A stretch of DNA of 64,000 nt from Desulfovibrio sp. UIB00 (lineage in GTDB: Bacteria > Desulfobacterota > Desulfovibrionia > Desulfovibrionales > Desulfovibrionaceae): the NCBI RefSeq assembly GCF_022508225.1, contig NZ_JAETXJ010000006.1:170998-234997 (forward strand). The letters run 5' to 3'. The position numbers were made by a program, and so were the translations under genes. A model generated the notes under the pieces. That model was not told where the DNA came from, made no database searches, and saw only the letters and a program-made list of their open reading frames with translations. Positions 9,172-17,538 of the stretch are shown in pieces (the stretch's first letter is position 1; the number at the start of each line of letters is the position of its first letter).

Positions 9172-10512
9172 ATGTTCGATCTTACGTTCACTCTTTCTCA
9201 CGAGGGCATTGCCCTGATGCTCTTCGCATCCATGGGAATGCTCATGCTCACCGGGCAGCGGGTGTTTGCGGCCATCGGCTTCACCGGGGCCATCGCGGCC
9301 CTCTTTCTGTGGGGTACCGGCGGTTCGCAGATGGCGTTCAACGCCAGCATCACGCTGATGAAGTGGTTCCCCATGATCACTCTGCCCCTGTTCATCTACA
9401 TGGGCTACATGCTCTCGGAATCGGGCATCGCCAACGACCTTTACCGCATGTTCCACGTCTGGATGGGGCCTTTGCCCGGCGGCCTTGCCATCGGCACGGT
9501 CATTCTGATGGTGGCCATTTCCGCCATGAACGGCCTGAGCGTCGCGGGCATGGCCATCGGCGCAACCATCGCCATGCCGGAAATGCTCAAGCGCGGATAT
9601 GACAAGCGCATGGTTTCGGGCGTTATTCAGGCAGGCAGCTCGCTGGGCATCATGATGCCACCAAGCGTTGTTATGGTGCTCTACGGCATGATCGCCCGTC
9701 AGCCTGTCAGCAGCCTCTGGATGGCCGGCATCGGCCCCGCCCTCATGTTTGCGGTGATACTCATTGGCTACATTGTCATCCGCTGCAAGCTCAATCCCGC
9801 AATGGGCCCTGCGCTGCCCAAGGAAGAACGCGAATCCATCACCTCGGCGGAAAAGTGGAAGAGCCTTTGGGCTGGTCTGCTGCCGCTTGCCATTATTTTT
9901 TCTGTGACCGGCGCGTTCATGACCGGCATCACCAGCCTGGTGGAAAGCTCCGCCGTGGGCGCTCTGGTGGCGACCATCGCAGCACTGGTCAAGGGGCGGC
10001 TCACGGCCAGGGTGATGCGCGTTGTCCTGGTGCAGACCCTCAGCGTGAGCTGTATGTTCATGTGGATTATCATGGCTGCCCTGTGTTTCAGCTCTGTTTT
10101 TGACGGCCTTGGCGCAGTGCATGCCATCAAGAAGCTCTTCATTGACGGCTGGAATCTCAGCCCCTGGGGCGTGCTTATCGTCATGCAGCTTTCGTATCTT
10201 TTCATGGGGATGTTCCTTGACGATACGGCCATGCTGATCATTGTGGCCCCGCTGTATATTCCGCTGGTCAAGGCGCTGGGTTTTGACCCCATCTGGTATG
10301 GCGTGCTCTACACCATCACCTGTCAGATCGCCTACATGACGCCGCCATTCGGGTACAACCTCTTTTTGATGAAGGCCATGGCTCCAAAGGGAGTCACGCT
10401 GAACGACATCTACGCCTCCATTGTGCCAATGGTCATAATAATGCTGGTGGGGCTGGTGCTGGTTATGCTCTTCCCTGATATCGCCATGTTCCTGCCCAGA
10501 ACATTCCTGTAG
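9172..10512 (+). CDS. TRAP transporter large permease subunit (DctM family)
   Basis: A 446-residue polytopic protein with about 12 membrane segments, the ion-coupled translocation subunit of the TRAP system. DctM hallmarks are visible: PLFIYMGYMLSESGIANDLY, the first re-entrant region SAMNGLSVAGMAIGATIAMP, GVIQAGSSLGIMMPPSVVMV, and near the C-terminus TCQIAYMTPPFGYNLFLMK. Together with the upstream P and Q genes it makes a complete, separately encoded TRAP transporter. AAAGGA and GAGGAC lie just upstream of the ATG. It leads directly (14 bases) into eutB, so import and catabolism are co-transcribed. Confidence 0.95.
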   Translation: MFDLTFTLSHEGIALMLFASMGMLMLTGQRVFAAIGFTGAIAALFLWGTGGSQMAFNASITLMKWFPMITLPLFIYMGYMLSESGIANDLYRMFHVWMGPLPGGLAIGTVILMVAISAMNGLSVAGMAIGATIAMPEMLKRGYDKRMVSGVIQAGSSLGIMMPPSVVMVLYGMIARQPVSSLWMAGIGPALMFAVILIGYIVIRCKLNPAMGPALPKEERESITSAEKWKSLWAGLLPLAIIFSVTGAFMTGITSLVESSAVGALVATIAALVKGRLTARVMRVVLVQTLSVSCMFMWIIMAALCFSSVFDGLGAVHAIKKLFIDGWNLSPWGVLIVMQLSYLFMGMFLDDTAMLIIVAPLYIPLVKALGFDPIWYGVLYTITCQIAYMTPPFGYNLFLMKAMAPKGVTLNDIYASIVPMVIIMLVGLVLVMLFPDIAMFLPRTFL

Positions 10513-10526
10513 CAGAGGCGGACAGC

Positions 10527-11885
10527 ATGAATGCCCACAGCACCCTGCGCGAAATCCTGGCCAAGGCGTCGCCCCTCAGATCGGGCGACGTGCTGGCCGG
10601 GGTGGCCGCCGCCAACGACGAGGAACGCGTGCGCGCCCAGATGGTGCTGGCCGATGTGCCCCTCAAACGCTTCCTGAACGAGGAGGTGGTGCCTTATGAA
10701 AAGGACGAGATCACCCGCCTTATCCTTGACAGCCACGATGCTGCGGCCTTTGCGCCCATAAGTTCCTTTACCGTGGGGGAGTTCCGCGACTGGCTGCTGA
10801 CCGATGCAGCCAATGCAGAAAGCCTTGCGGCGCTGACGGCGGGCATCACGCCGGAAATGGCCGCAGCCGCCAGCAAACTCATGCGGTTGCAGGATCTCAT
10901 ACTGGTGGCGTCCAAATGCAGCGTGGTAACGCGCTTTCGCAATACCATAGGATTACCGGGGCATTTTTCTGTCCGTTTGCAACCCAATCACCCTACGGAC
11001 GATGCGCGGGGAATTCTGGCATCAACCATTGACGGGCTGTATTACGGCTCCGGCGATGCGGTTATCGGCATCAATCCGGCTTCCGACAGTCTGGAAAACA
11101 TTGCAAGGCTCCTGTGTCTGCTGGACGAGCTTATTGCGCGCTATGAAATACCCACCCAAAGCTGCGTGCTGACCCACGTAACCAATGCAGTGGAGCTTAT
11201 CCGCAGGGGGGTGCCGCTGGATCTGTGCTTTCAGTCCATAGCAGGAACAGAAAAGGCCAATGCCAGTTTTGGCATAGACCTTTCCCTGCTGGAAGAAGCG
11301 TGGCAGGCAACGCTTGAACTTGGGCGCGGTACCGTGGGCGAGGATGTGATGTATTTTGAAACAGGACAAGGCAGCGCCCTCTCTGCCAACGCCAATTTCG
11401 GGGTCGATCAGCAAACCCTGGAATGCCGCGCTTACGCTGTGGCCCGCAGGTTCCGCCCATTACTGGTGAATACCGTGGTGGGATTTATTGGGCCGGAGTA
11501 TCTTTTCAATGGCAAGCAGATTATTCGTGCGGGGCTGGAAGACCATTGCTGCGGCAAACTGCTGGGTCTGCCTATGGGGGTGGACATCTGTTACACCAAC
11601 CATGCCGATGCCGATCAGGACGACATGGATGCACTGCTGACCCTGCTGGGCGCGGCTGGTTGCAATTTTATCATGGGTATTCCTGGTGCGGACGACATCA
11701 TGCTCAATTATCAATCCACCTCGTTCCACGATGCGGCCTATCTGCGCAAGCTGCTGGGCAAGCGGCCTGCACCGGAGTTTGAAACGTGGCTTGAAAGCAT
11801 GGGCATTCACAACGATGCCGGTGCATTGCTGCCACCGGCGGGCGCGTTGCGCGGGCTTGAGCAGCGTGTCAGACAGGTCATATAG
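10527..11885 (+). CDS. eutB: Ethanolamine ammonia-lyase large (catalytic) subunit
   Basis: A 452-residue protein, essentially the length of enteric EutB (about 453). With EutC and adenosylcobalamin it converts ethanolamine to acetaldehyde and ammonia. The sequence is collinear with the family throughout. Conserved stretches include AAANDEERVRAQMVL near the N-terminus, LQPNHPTDDARGILAST, FQSIAGTEKANASFG, YFETGQGSALSANAN and the C-terminal GCNFIMGIPGADDIMLNYQS. It starts 14 bases after the TRAP M gene and is followed after 70 bases by eutC. No microcompartment shell genes, eutA reactivase or aldehyde dehydrogenase are present in the window, so downstream acetaldehyde metabolism must be encoded elsewhere. 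Confidence 0.97.
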   Translation: MNAHSTLREILAKASPLRSGDVLAGVAAANDEERVRAQMVLADVPLKRFLNEEVVPYEKDEITRLILDSHDAAAFAPISSFTVGEFRDWLLTDAANAESLAALTAGITPEMAAAASKLMRLQDLILVASKCSVVTRFRNTIGLPGHFSVRLQPNHPTDDARGILASTIDGLYYGSGDAVIGINPASDSLENIARLLCLLDELIARYEIPTQSCVLTHVTNAVELIRRGVPLDLCFQSIAGTEKANASFGIDLSLLEEAWQATLELGRGTVGEDVMYFETGQGSALSANANFGVDQQTLECRAYAVARRFRPLLVNTVVGFIGPEYLFNGKQIIRAGLEDHCCGKLLGLPMGVDICYTNHADADQDDMDALLTLLGAAGCNFIMGIPGADDIMLNYQSTSFHDAAYLRKLLGKRPAPEFETWLESMGIHNDAGALLPPAGALRGLEQRVRQVI

Positions 11886-11955
11886 AGCCTTTTGCGGTGC
11901 GGGTTTTCTCAGAATCCGCGCAAAGCAGACTTGAACTGTCCCAAAGGATGGTGCC

Positions 11956-12783
11956 ATGAACGTCATGAAGCAGGAATATTTGCCAGCATCAGCGGCAACA
12001 GTTTTGGAAGACCCTTGGGCCGATCTGAAACGCTATACGGATGCCCGTATTGCCCTTGGGCGTTGCGGCGTCAGCCTGCCGCAGACGGAATGGCTGCGAT
12101 TTCGTCTGGCGCATGCCAGAGCGCGCGATGCGGTACTGACGCCTTTTGACAGGGCAAGCGTGCGCGAAGAAATTGAAAGTGCAGGGTTGCACTGCGTTGA
12201 GCTTGCCAGCGCTGCTGCAAGCAAGGAGGATTTTCTGGCAAGGCCCGACAAGGGGCGGCGACTTTCAGAAGCCTCGCACGAGCTGCTCGCAAGCCAGTAC
12301 GCAAGGGCTGACAATAAGGGGGCGGACATTTGCCTTGTTATCAGCGATGGGCTTTCGGCCCGCGCTGTGCATGAAAACGCGGCCCTCTTTGCCCGGCTTT
12401 TTCTGGCCTGCGCGGCAGATGCCGGCTATAGCGCAACCCCCGTGGCTTTGGTGGAGTTTGGGCGGGTTGCCGTGGCGGACGAGGTTGCTTCGCTCATGAA
12501 GGCAAGGCTGGTGGTGATTCTTATTGGTGAACGGCCGGGGTTGAGTTCGCCCAACTCTCTGGGAGTTTATCTGACCTACGCGCCCTTTCCCGGCTGCACC
12601 GATGAAGCGCGGAACTGTATTTCAAATGTGCGACCTGCGGGCCTGAGCATTGAAGACGGCGTGCGCAAACTGTGCTATCTGGTGCAGGGGGCCTTTGCGC
12701 GGCAATTGACCGGGGTGAACCTCAAGGACGACATGCCCGCAACGTATTTGCCCTTTGGTAAGGATACGACTGCGATTGTATAG
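11956..12783 (+). CDS. eutC: Ethanolamine ammonia-lyase small subunit
   Basis: A 275-residue EutC, slightly shorter than the enteric form (about 295) because the variable N-terminal extension is reduced. It contributes the cobalamin-binding half of the active complex. Conserved segments include LGRCGVSLPQTEWLRFRLAH, ARARDAVLTPFD, NKGADICLVISDGLSARAVH, VVILIGERPGLSSPNSLGVY and NCISNVRPAGLSIEDGV. AAGGA lies about 8 bases before the ATG. It is the last gene of the TRAP-eutBC operon and is closed by a strong terminator. Confidence 0.97.
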   Translation: MNVMKQEYLPASAATVLEDPWADLKRYTDARIALGRCGVSLPQTEWLRFRLAHARARDAVLTPFDRASVREEIESAGLHCVELASAAASKEDFLARPDKGRRLSEASHELLASQYARADNKGADICLVISDGLSARAVHENAALFARLFLACAADAGYSATPVALVEFGRVAVADEVASLMKARLVVILIGERPGLSSPNSLGVYLTYAPFPGCTDEARNCISNVRPAGLSIEDGVRKLCYLVQGAFARQLTGVNLKDDMPATYLPFGKDTTAIV

Positions 12784-12826
12784 GATCTTTATGTTCAGTG
12801 GGCAAACTTGCCCCGTGCTCACAGCA

Positions 12827-12861
12827 CAACAGCCGGGCTGCGCAAGGCAGCCCGGCTGTTG
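12827..12861. terminator. Terminator at the end of the eutBC operon
   Basis: CAACAGCCGGGCTG and CAGCCCGGCTGTTG form a perfect 14-bp stem with a 7-base loop. It lies between convergent eutC and the DUF169 gene and probably serves both. Confidence 0.8.
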
Positions 12862-12887
12862 TTGTATACCTCTGTGCGAGAGCCTTT

Positions 12888-13667
12888 TTAGGCGTCGCGT
12901 TCTTTCTTGAAAACAATGAGGGGGCAGTTTTTGCAAACGGCTGCGCCGGGGAAGGGTTCGCCAAGGCGGGTGATGGACGCGCCGCCCTTGTTGGTGACGC
13001 GGTCTTCAAGGCGCTGCACCAGAGCTTCCATGTGCTCGCCGGGGATGGATACGTTGATTTCGCCCCGTTCCGTCTTGCCGGAATTGTAGCTGCCGCTGCA
13101 AGCGAGGTACAGGTTCGCCTGCTTGGTGTTCAGCGTGTAGACATTGCCGGAGCAGACGGCAGAGTTGACGCTCATGGACGGGTGGAAATTGTCGATGCGC
13201 TGGGTAGCCATCCAATCGCCAATGATGTGGTAGGCCTGCATTGTATCGCACACAAAGTGCACCACATCGGGCTGGGTGGTAGCTGCCGCAAGCGGGCTCA
13301 CGGCTATGGCCAGCAGATTGGCCGGAACATGCGGCTTGGCTTCAAGCACCTTGCGGGCATGGTCGGCATCGGCGCAGTACTTGAGGTGGCTTTTGATTTC
13401 GGGTTCGTCCAGTTCTTTCCAGCCGAACACAAAACTAGCATTGGTACAGCCCATCTTGTCGCGTTCAACAATGACTGTAATACCTTCCATGCGCGCGCCG
13501 ACTTCGCTCTGGCAGAAGGTCAGCGGCTTCATGGGAGAATAGTGGGGCTGAGTTTCCTTGAAGGAATCAAGCTCTTTCTGGTCGTAGAAATATTTGATTG
13601 CAACGGGTGCATGAATGAGGCGCAGCTCACGCATCAACGTTTCACTAAGCTTTTCAAATGTGTTCAT
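12888..13667 (-). CDS. DUF169 family protein
   Basis: A 259-residue protein of the DUF169 family, which is common in anaerobic bacteria and archaea and has no established function. Family-like features are the Ala-Pro-Val-Ala-Ile-Lys segment near residue 20, TFCQSEVGARMEG, MGCTNASFVFGW, CDTMQAYHI, and the Cys-Ser-Gly-Ser-Tyr-Asn turn (about residue 194-200). Cysteines are plentiful, including CKNCP close to the C-terminus, so metal or cluster binding is conceivable. I set the start at 13667 (MNTFEK), where AGAGGA lies 5 bases upstream, in place of an ATG 13 codons earlier. It is convergent with eutC and appears to be a single-gene unit. Confidence 0.85.
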   Translation of the reverse strand: MNTFEKLSETLMRELRLIHAPVAIKYFYDQKELDSFKETQPHYSPMKPLTFCQSEVGARMEGITVIVERDKMGCTNASFVFGWKELDEPEIKSHLKYCADADHARKVLEAKPHVPANLLAIAVSPLAAATTQPDVVHFVCDTMQAYHIIGDWMATQRIDNFHPSMSVNSAVCSGNVYTLNTKQANLYLACSGSYNSGKTERGEINVSIPGEHMEALVQRLEDRVTNKGGASITRLGEPFPGAAVCKNCPLIVFKKERDA

Positions 13668-14068
13668 ATAATCCTCTGGTCTAGATGCTATTATACAAGA
13701 GTCCATTGGTACGGCCTTGTACTTATTTCTTTATGCCGTTTATGTCAATATAATCCCACTAATTTCACAAGTGGTATAACTGCCCCTTGTTTTGTTTTAT
13801 TCTTAAAATTTATCATTACAAAACAACAAGTTGTATGTGATATTTTTTTGCATTACTAATTCCATTTCGCAATTAGATTGTGAAAGTTATTATTTTCATA
13901 TGGTTAGATATTTGCGATTTTTTCTTGATCAGCGCGGATTTTTTATGCTTTTGCGGAACATCAGCGGCGGCACTATCTGCCTTGCTGTGCAAAAAATGGC
14001 GAGCAGTTTTATCATAATGGGCAGGTCTGGAATTAACGCGCAGCGGGTCGCGTCATATAAAAAAAAAG
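13668..14068. other. AT-rich intergenic region
   Basis: About 400 bases upstream of the DUF169 gene (minus strand) and downstream of a chemoreceptor gene (minus strand). Very AT-rich from 13700 to 13930. It should hold the DUF169 promoter; I see no convincing gene. A 94-codon plus-strand frame at 13831 lacks a ribosome binding site and recognisable content. Confidence 0.45.
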
Positions 14069-14096
14069 CCGGAGTGCTTCCACCCCGGCCTGTTCT
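14060..14096 (-). terminator. Terminator of the dCache chemoreceptor gene
   Basis: Read on the minus strand, a GC-rich stem (GCCGGGG / ACTCCGGC, imperfect) is followed by eight T residues. It starts about 20 bases after the stop codon of the gene at 14112. Confidence 0.75.
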
Positions 14097-14111
14097 TAAC
14101 AATGACGTTGT

Positions 14112-16133
14112 CTAGGACTTTTTCAGCTTATCCACAATACTGTTGAGGTCTCCAGCCATTTCAGCAAGCTGCTGAATAGCTGTTGCGGATTCCGCCTGCC
14201 CGCGTGTGGTCTCTGTGGTCAGACGGGAAACCTCATCAAGACTGCGGCTGATTTCTTCCGACGCGGAAGACTGTTCTTCTGCCGCTGTTGCTATGGATTG
14301 CGCCTGATCGGCATTTTCTTTGGCAAGCACCAGAATGGCATCCAAAACTTCGCCGGATTTGTGCGACAGGGAGGTTGTTTCCTCCACCACAAGGCTGGCC
14401 TTGTCCATGGAAGAGATGCTCTGCCTGGCGGCGGTTTGCATACCGGAGATATTCTCGCCCACCTGTTTGGTGGCACCTATGGTCTTTTCTGCCAGTTTGC
14501 GCACTTCATCTGCCACCACGGCAAAACCACGGCCAGCTTCGCCAGCCCGCGCCGCCTCAATGGCTGCATTGAGCGCCAACAGGTTGGTCTGGTCAGCGAT
14601 ATCGTTGATGACGTCCATGATAGCGCCAATGCTGTCGGCCTGTTTGCCAAGGGCTGTCAGGTCAACCTTCATGGCCTGCGTCTGTTCATGCACATGATTT
14701 ACCGAGTTAATGACCTGCCGAACCAGAGTCGCGCCCTGCCCTGCCTCCTGCTGCGTTTTGACAGCATTGGAAGCAGCCTGGCCGGAGTTGCGCGCCACCT
14801 CAACAATGGAGGCGGACATCTGCTCCATACCGGCAGAGGTGTCCGTCATGCGTTGCCGCTGGATTTCCGCAGCATGGGATATCTGCTCGGACTGTGCCGC
14901 CAGCTCTTCCGTGCTGGAGGCAATGCGCGCAACAACGCCTTCAATCTGGCCGGCAGCTTGCAAAATACCGCGCTGGGTGGCCAGCTCTGCTTCTTTGCGG
15001 GCTTCCTCCGCCTCGGCAACCGCTTTTTGCGCACGCTCGGCTTCGGAGAGGGCGTGCCGTTCCTTTTCTTCTGTCGTGCGGATCATATCTTTCAGCCGCG
15101 CAACCATGTTGCGCAGGGCATCGGCAAGCGTCCCCACTTCGTCTTTGCTCTTGATATCGAGGGTTTCATCAAGATTACCCTCGGCAACCGCTGCGGCAAA
15201 AACAACACCCTTGCCCAGCGGCTTGAAGATCAGCATGGATACCAGAAAATGCACCATCAGGGCAGAAAGCACCAGGGCGACAACGGCGGTTATGGCACTG
15301 GAGTGCAGATTGGCGGTGGAGTCACGCTGGATTTCCTCCAGCGGTTTGTACGTCCACACTTTCCAGCCAAGACCCGGAATAATGTACAGGCTCCCCTCAA
15401 ACACCCTGTCTCTGCTGGTAAACTGGATGCGACCGTTCTGCTGCAACCCGCTGTATTTTTTCATATCCGGGATAACTTCCCACAGGCTTTTGCCAATGCG
15501 TTTTTCATCCCTGTTGGCCATGATGTAGCCATCGGCCCGCGTCAGAAAAATATTGTCGAACTCAAGAACATGATTGGTAAAATTGGTTATGTCCGTCAGG
15601 CCCAGGTTGATGCAGAGCGTGCCCGCCATCTTGCCGTTATCTATCAAAGGCACGCCCACAGCCATAACAGTCGCGCCGATAGACGAAGTATAGGGGGTTG
15701 TTACAACCCTCTTTTCGCCATTAAACATGCGCACAAACCACTCGCGGCCAAGGCTCTTGGCGTTAAAATTATTGATCACGCCTTTGTTATTATGCGTTTC
15801 GCCGCTGTCAAAAGCATAATAGGCTTCAACAAGATTTACCTGTTTTAGCAATTGTATAAGAACATTACGCTTATATTCATACACTTCATCCGGGGATGCG
15901 CCCACAGGATTCGTCAGCATGCGCGAGCTCAGCTCAAGCACATTGAAATATACGTCCATCTTTTCTGAAACAGCCTTACCCACTGCCTGGGACATGGTAT
16001 CAAGCTGCTCCATCTCAGAGTCGTATGACGAGGCACAGAAACTCCGATACGAGCTGTAGGCCATCGCGACGATGACCAACGAAAAGAATGCGACTACGCT
16101 TAGGAGGATTTTGTTTTTTGCACTCATTGCCAC
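14112..16133 (-). CDS. Methyl-accepting chemotaxis protein with dCache-type periplasmic sensor
   Basis: A 673-residue chemoreceptor. Membrane helix 1 (about residues 10-28) leads to a roughly 250-residue periplasmic region with double-Cache features: an N-terminal long helix, [40 protein letters not shown] and the membrane-proximal [20 protein letters not shown]. Membrane helix 2 lies near 278-302, followed by HAMP and the signalling domain with the tip [20 protein letters not shown] (about 505-550). dCache sensors bind small ligands such as amino acids and carboxylates. The start is a GTG at 16133, with AAGGAG 8 bases upstream; an ATG two codons later is too far from it. There is no CheR pentapeptide at the C-terminus. 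Monocistronic. Confidence 0.93.
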   Translation of the reverse strand: MAMSAKNKILLSVVAFFSLVIVAMAYSSYRSFCASSYDSEMEQLDTMSQAVGKAVSEKMDVYFNVLELSSRMLTNPVGASPDEVYEYKRNVLIQLLKQVNLVEAYYAFDSGETHNNKGVINNFNAKSLGREWFVRMFNGEKRVVTTPYTSSIGATVMAVGVPLIDNGKMAGTLCINLGLTDITNFTNHVLEFDNIFLTRADGYIMANRDEKRIGKSLWEVIPDMKKYSGLQQNGRIQFTSRDRVFEGSLYIIPGLGWKVWTYKPLEEIQRDSTANLHSSAITAVVALVLSALMVHFLVSMLIFKPLGKGVVFAAAVAEGNLDETLDIKSKDEVGTLADALRNMVARLKDMIRTTEEKERHALSEAERAQKAVAEAEEARKEAELATQRGILQAAGQIEGVVARIASSTEELAAQSEQISHAAEIQRQRMTDTSAGMEQMSASIVEVARNSGQAASNAVKTQQEAGQGATLVRQVINSVNHVHEQTQAMKVDLTALGKQADSIGAIMDVINDIADQTNLLALNAAIEAARAGEAGRGFAVVADEVRKLAEKTIGATKQVGENISGMQTAARQSISSMDKASLVVEETTSLSHKSGEVLDAILVLAKENADQAQSIATAAEEQSSASEEISRSLDEVSRLTTETTRGQAESATAIQQLAEMAGDLNSIVDKLKKS

Positions 16134-16605
16134 GTCACGTTCTCCTTATTGAGCATCAACTTTTTTAACAAAACACTGCAATAGTATCGAATGCTCGCTA
16201 AAATTCTTTAGAGTCAACCAATAAATACTATATAATTTTTTTGTTCAGTCAATGATGTTGCAAAAACACAGCAAAAATATCGCCAAATGTTGTATTTTTG
16301 CAACATTGCGTTGCAAAAATGCAACACAGAACAATGACAGATCTTCACATCAAATCCTCATAAAATAGCCATTTTTCACATGCACAATTAAAACATTTAA
16401 TACAATCCCCCAGCATCAGCATATAAGAAAGAGGCATGGGATCAGAATCGCTATCAACGGCAGAAGAAATAATGATGAATGAGAAAAGACATCAGCTATT
16501 CATGGCAAGGATTCATGCTACTTGTGCGCTGCGCGGCACTTTTATATTGTGCGGTGCTGCCATGCCGCAGCGCAATCAATAAAGCCTTGCAAGCAGGATG
16601 CGGAA
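16134..16605. promoter_or_regulatory. AT-rich divergent region with three GTTGCAAAAA elements
   Basis: About 470 bases between the divergent chemoreceptor and YqaA-like genes. GTTGCAAAAA occurs at 16257-16266 and 16310-16319 and inverted (TTTTTGCAAC) at 16295-16304. The third copy is extended into GTTGCAAAAATGCAAC. They sit about 125-190 bases upstream of the chemoreceptor start. They could be operator copies; no regulator is identified. Confidence 0.45.
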
Positions 16606-17040
16606 ATGAGCGTGAGCGTACTTTGGGGATTATTTATTTCTGCATTTGTGGCAGCCTCGATCTTTCCTGCGCAGTCAGAGCTTTTTCTGGCAGGAGCGCT
16701 GGCAAAAGACTACGCGCCACTGTGGGCAATGATCGCCGCCGCCAGCCTTGGCAACACACTAGGGTCTGCCACCAACTGGCTGCTCGGGCGGTTCTTCATC
16801 CATTATCAGGATCGCTCGTGGTTTCCCATAAAGCGCAGCAGCCTTGCCAGAGCTGAAGCGTGGTATGGCAAATACGGGCGCTGGTCGTTGCTTCTGAGCT
16901 GGATGCCTATTGTGGGCGACCCTATCACGCTTGTGGCGGGAATTCTGCGCGAGCCCTTTCCCTCATTCATCCTCATTGTCGCAGCGGCAAAAACAGCCCG
17001 CTACATCGTGGTTGCGCTGATCACCTTGCAGTTCACCTGA
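16606..17040 (+). CDS. YqaA/DedA-like small membrane protein
   Basis: A 144-residue inner-membrane protein resembling the YqaA branch of the DedA/VTT superfamily. It has three to four membrane segments, an N-terminal re-entrant-like FPAQSELFLAGAL, the conserved GNTLGSATNWLLGR and then WYGKYGRWSLLLSWMPIVGDP, which corresponds to the family G-x-x-x-V/I-x-R/W-x-x-P motif. The family is linked to membrane lipid or polyprenyl-phosphate handling, but the role of YqaA itself is not established. I start at 16606 (MSVSVLW) because AGGA precedes it. An in-frame ATG 28 codons upstream would add a Cys-rich tail without family resemblance. Confidence 0.85.
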   Translation: MSVSVLWGLFISAFVAASIFPAQSELFLAGALAKDYAPLWAMIAAASLGNTLGSATNWLLGRFFIHYQDRSWFPIKRSSLARAEAWYGKYGRWSLLLSWMPIVGDPITLVAGILREPFPSFILIVAAAKTARYIVVALITLQFT

Positions 17041-17199
17041 GGATGAAGAATAGTGGATTGAAGCAGGCCGAGCTAAACAGAATTGTTGTGCCAATGCGTG
17101 CGCCAATCAGTGCCAACCGCCCCGCGATCATGTAAAACTGGCAGGGGGGTGACAGGTGGATGACTGACGGGCAACCAGACAGAAATTTTTGCCCCAAAA

Positions 17200-17238
17200 A
17201 CAAAAAGGATGTCACATGAAAAACCATGTAACATCCTG
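17200..17238 (-). terminator. Terminator of the tRNA-Arg gene
   Basis: On the minus strand AGGATGTTACATG and CATGTGACATCCT pair around a short T-rich loop and are followed by TTTTTGTTTTTGG. It starts about 11 bases after the CCA end of the tRNA gene. Confidence 0.85.
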
Positions 17239-17248
17239 ATTTATTTAT

Positions 17249-17325
17249 TGGCGCGCCCGAGAGGAATCGAACCCCTGACCAAGAACTTAGAAGGTTCCTG
17301 CTCTATCCAACTGAGCTACGGGCGC
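17249..17325 (-). tRNA. tRNA-Arg (anticodon TCT), CCA encoded
   Basis: The minus strand folds into a full cloverleaf: acceptor arm GCGCCCG/CGGGCGC, D-loop containing AGCTCAGTTGGATAGAGC, anticodon stem GGAAC/GTTCT with loop CTTCTAA (anticodon TCT, reading AGA), and T-arm GGTTCGATTCC. Discriminator G and an encoded CCA end the gene. It is transcribed alone, divergent from folC, with its own terminator. Confidence 0.96.
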
Positions 17326-17538
17326 ACATGGCAAGGGCGTAGTGCCCAGCCGTGTGGCGGCCAATATAGTGATAGCGCCCCACGGCGTCAAGCGTTCCCG
17401 CGCATTCAGGCGTACACGCCTCTGCGACGGGATTTGCACGATGTCGCGCTTCGTTACGCAAACATCGGGCCAGATTTGCGCGGATTTTGCCTGTGCGCGC
17501 CCGCTGACAGACAGCGCGCTTTGCGCTACCATATAGAA

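Noticed and set aside
13831..14115. 94-codon plus-strand frame between DUF169 and chemoreceptor genes
   Set aside because: AT-rich, no ribosome binding site, overlaps the chemoreceptor terminator, no recognisable sequence.
14298..15848. Plus-strand open frame of about 516 codons opposite the dCache chemoreceptor
   Set aside because: The minus-strand product is an unmistakable chemoreceptor; the opposite frame has no recognisable domains.
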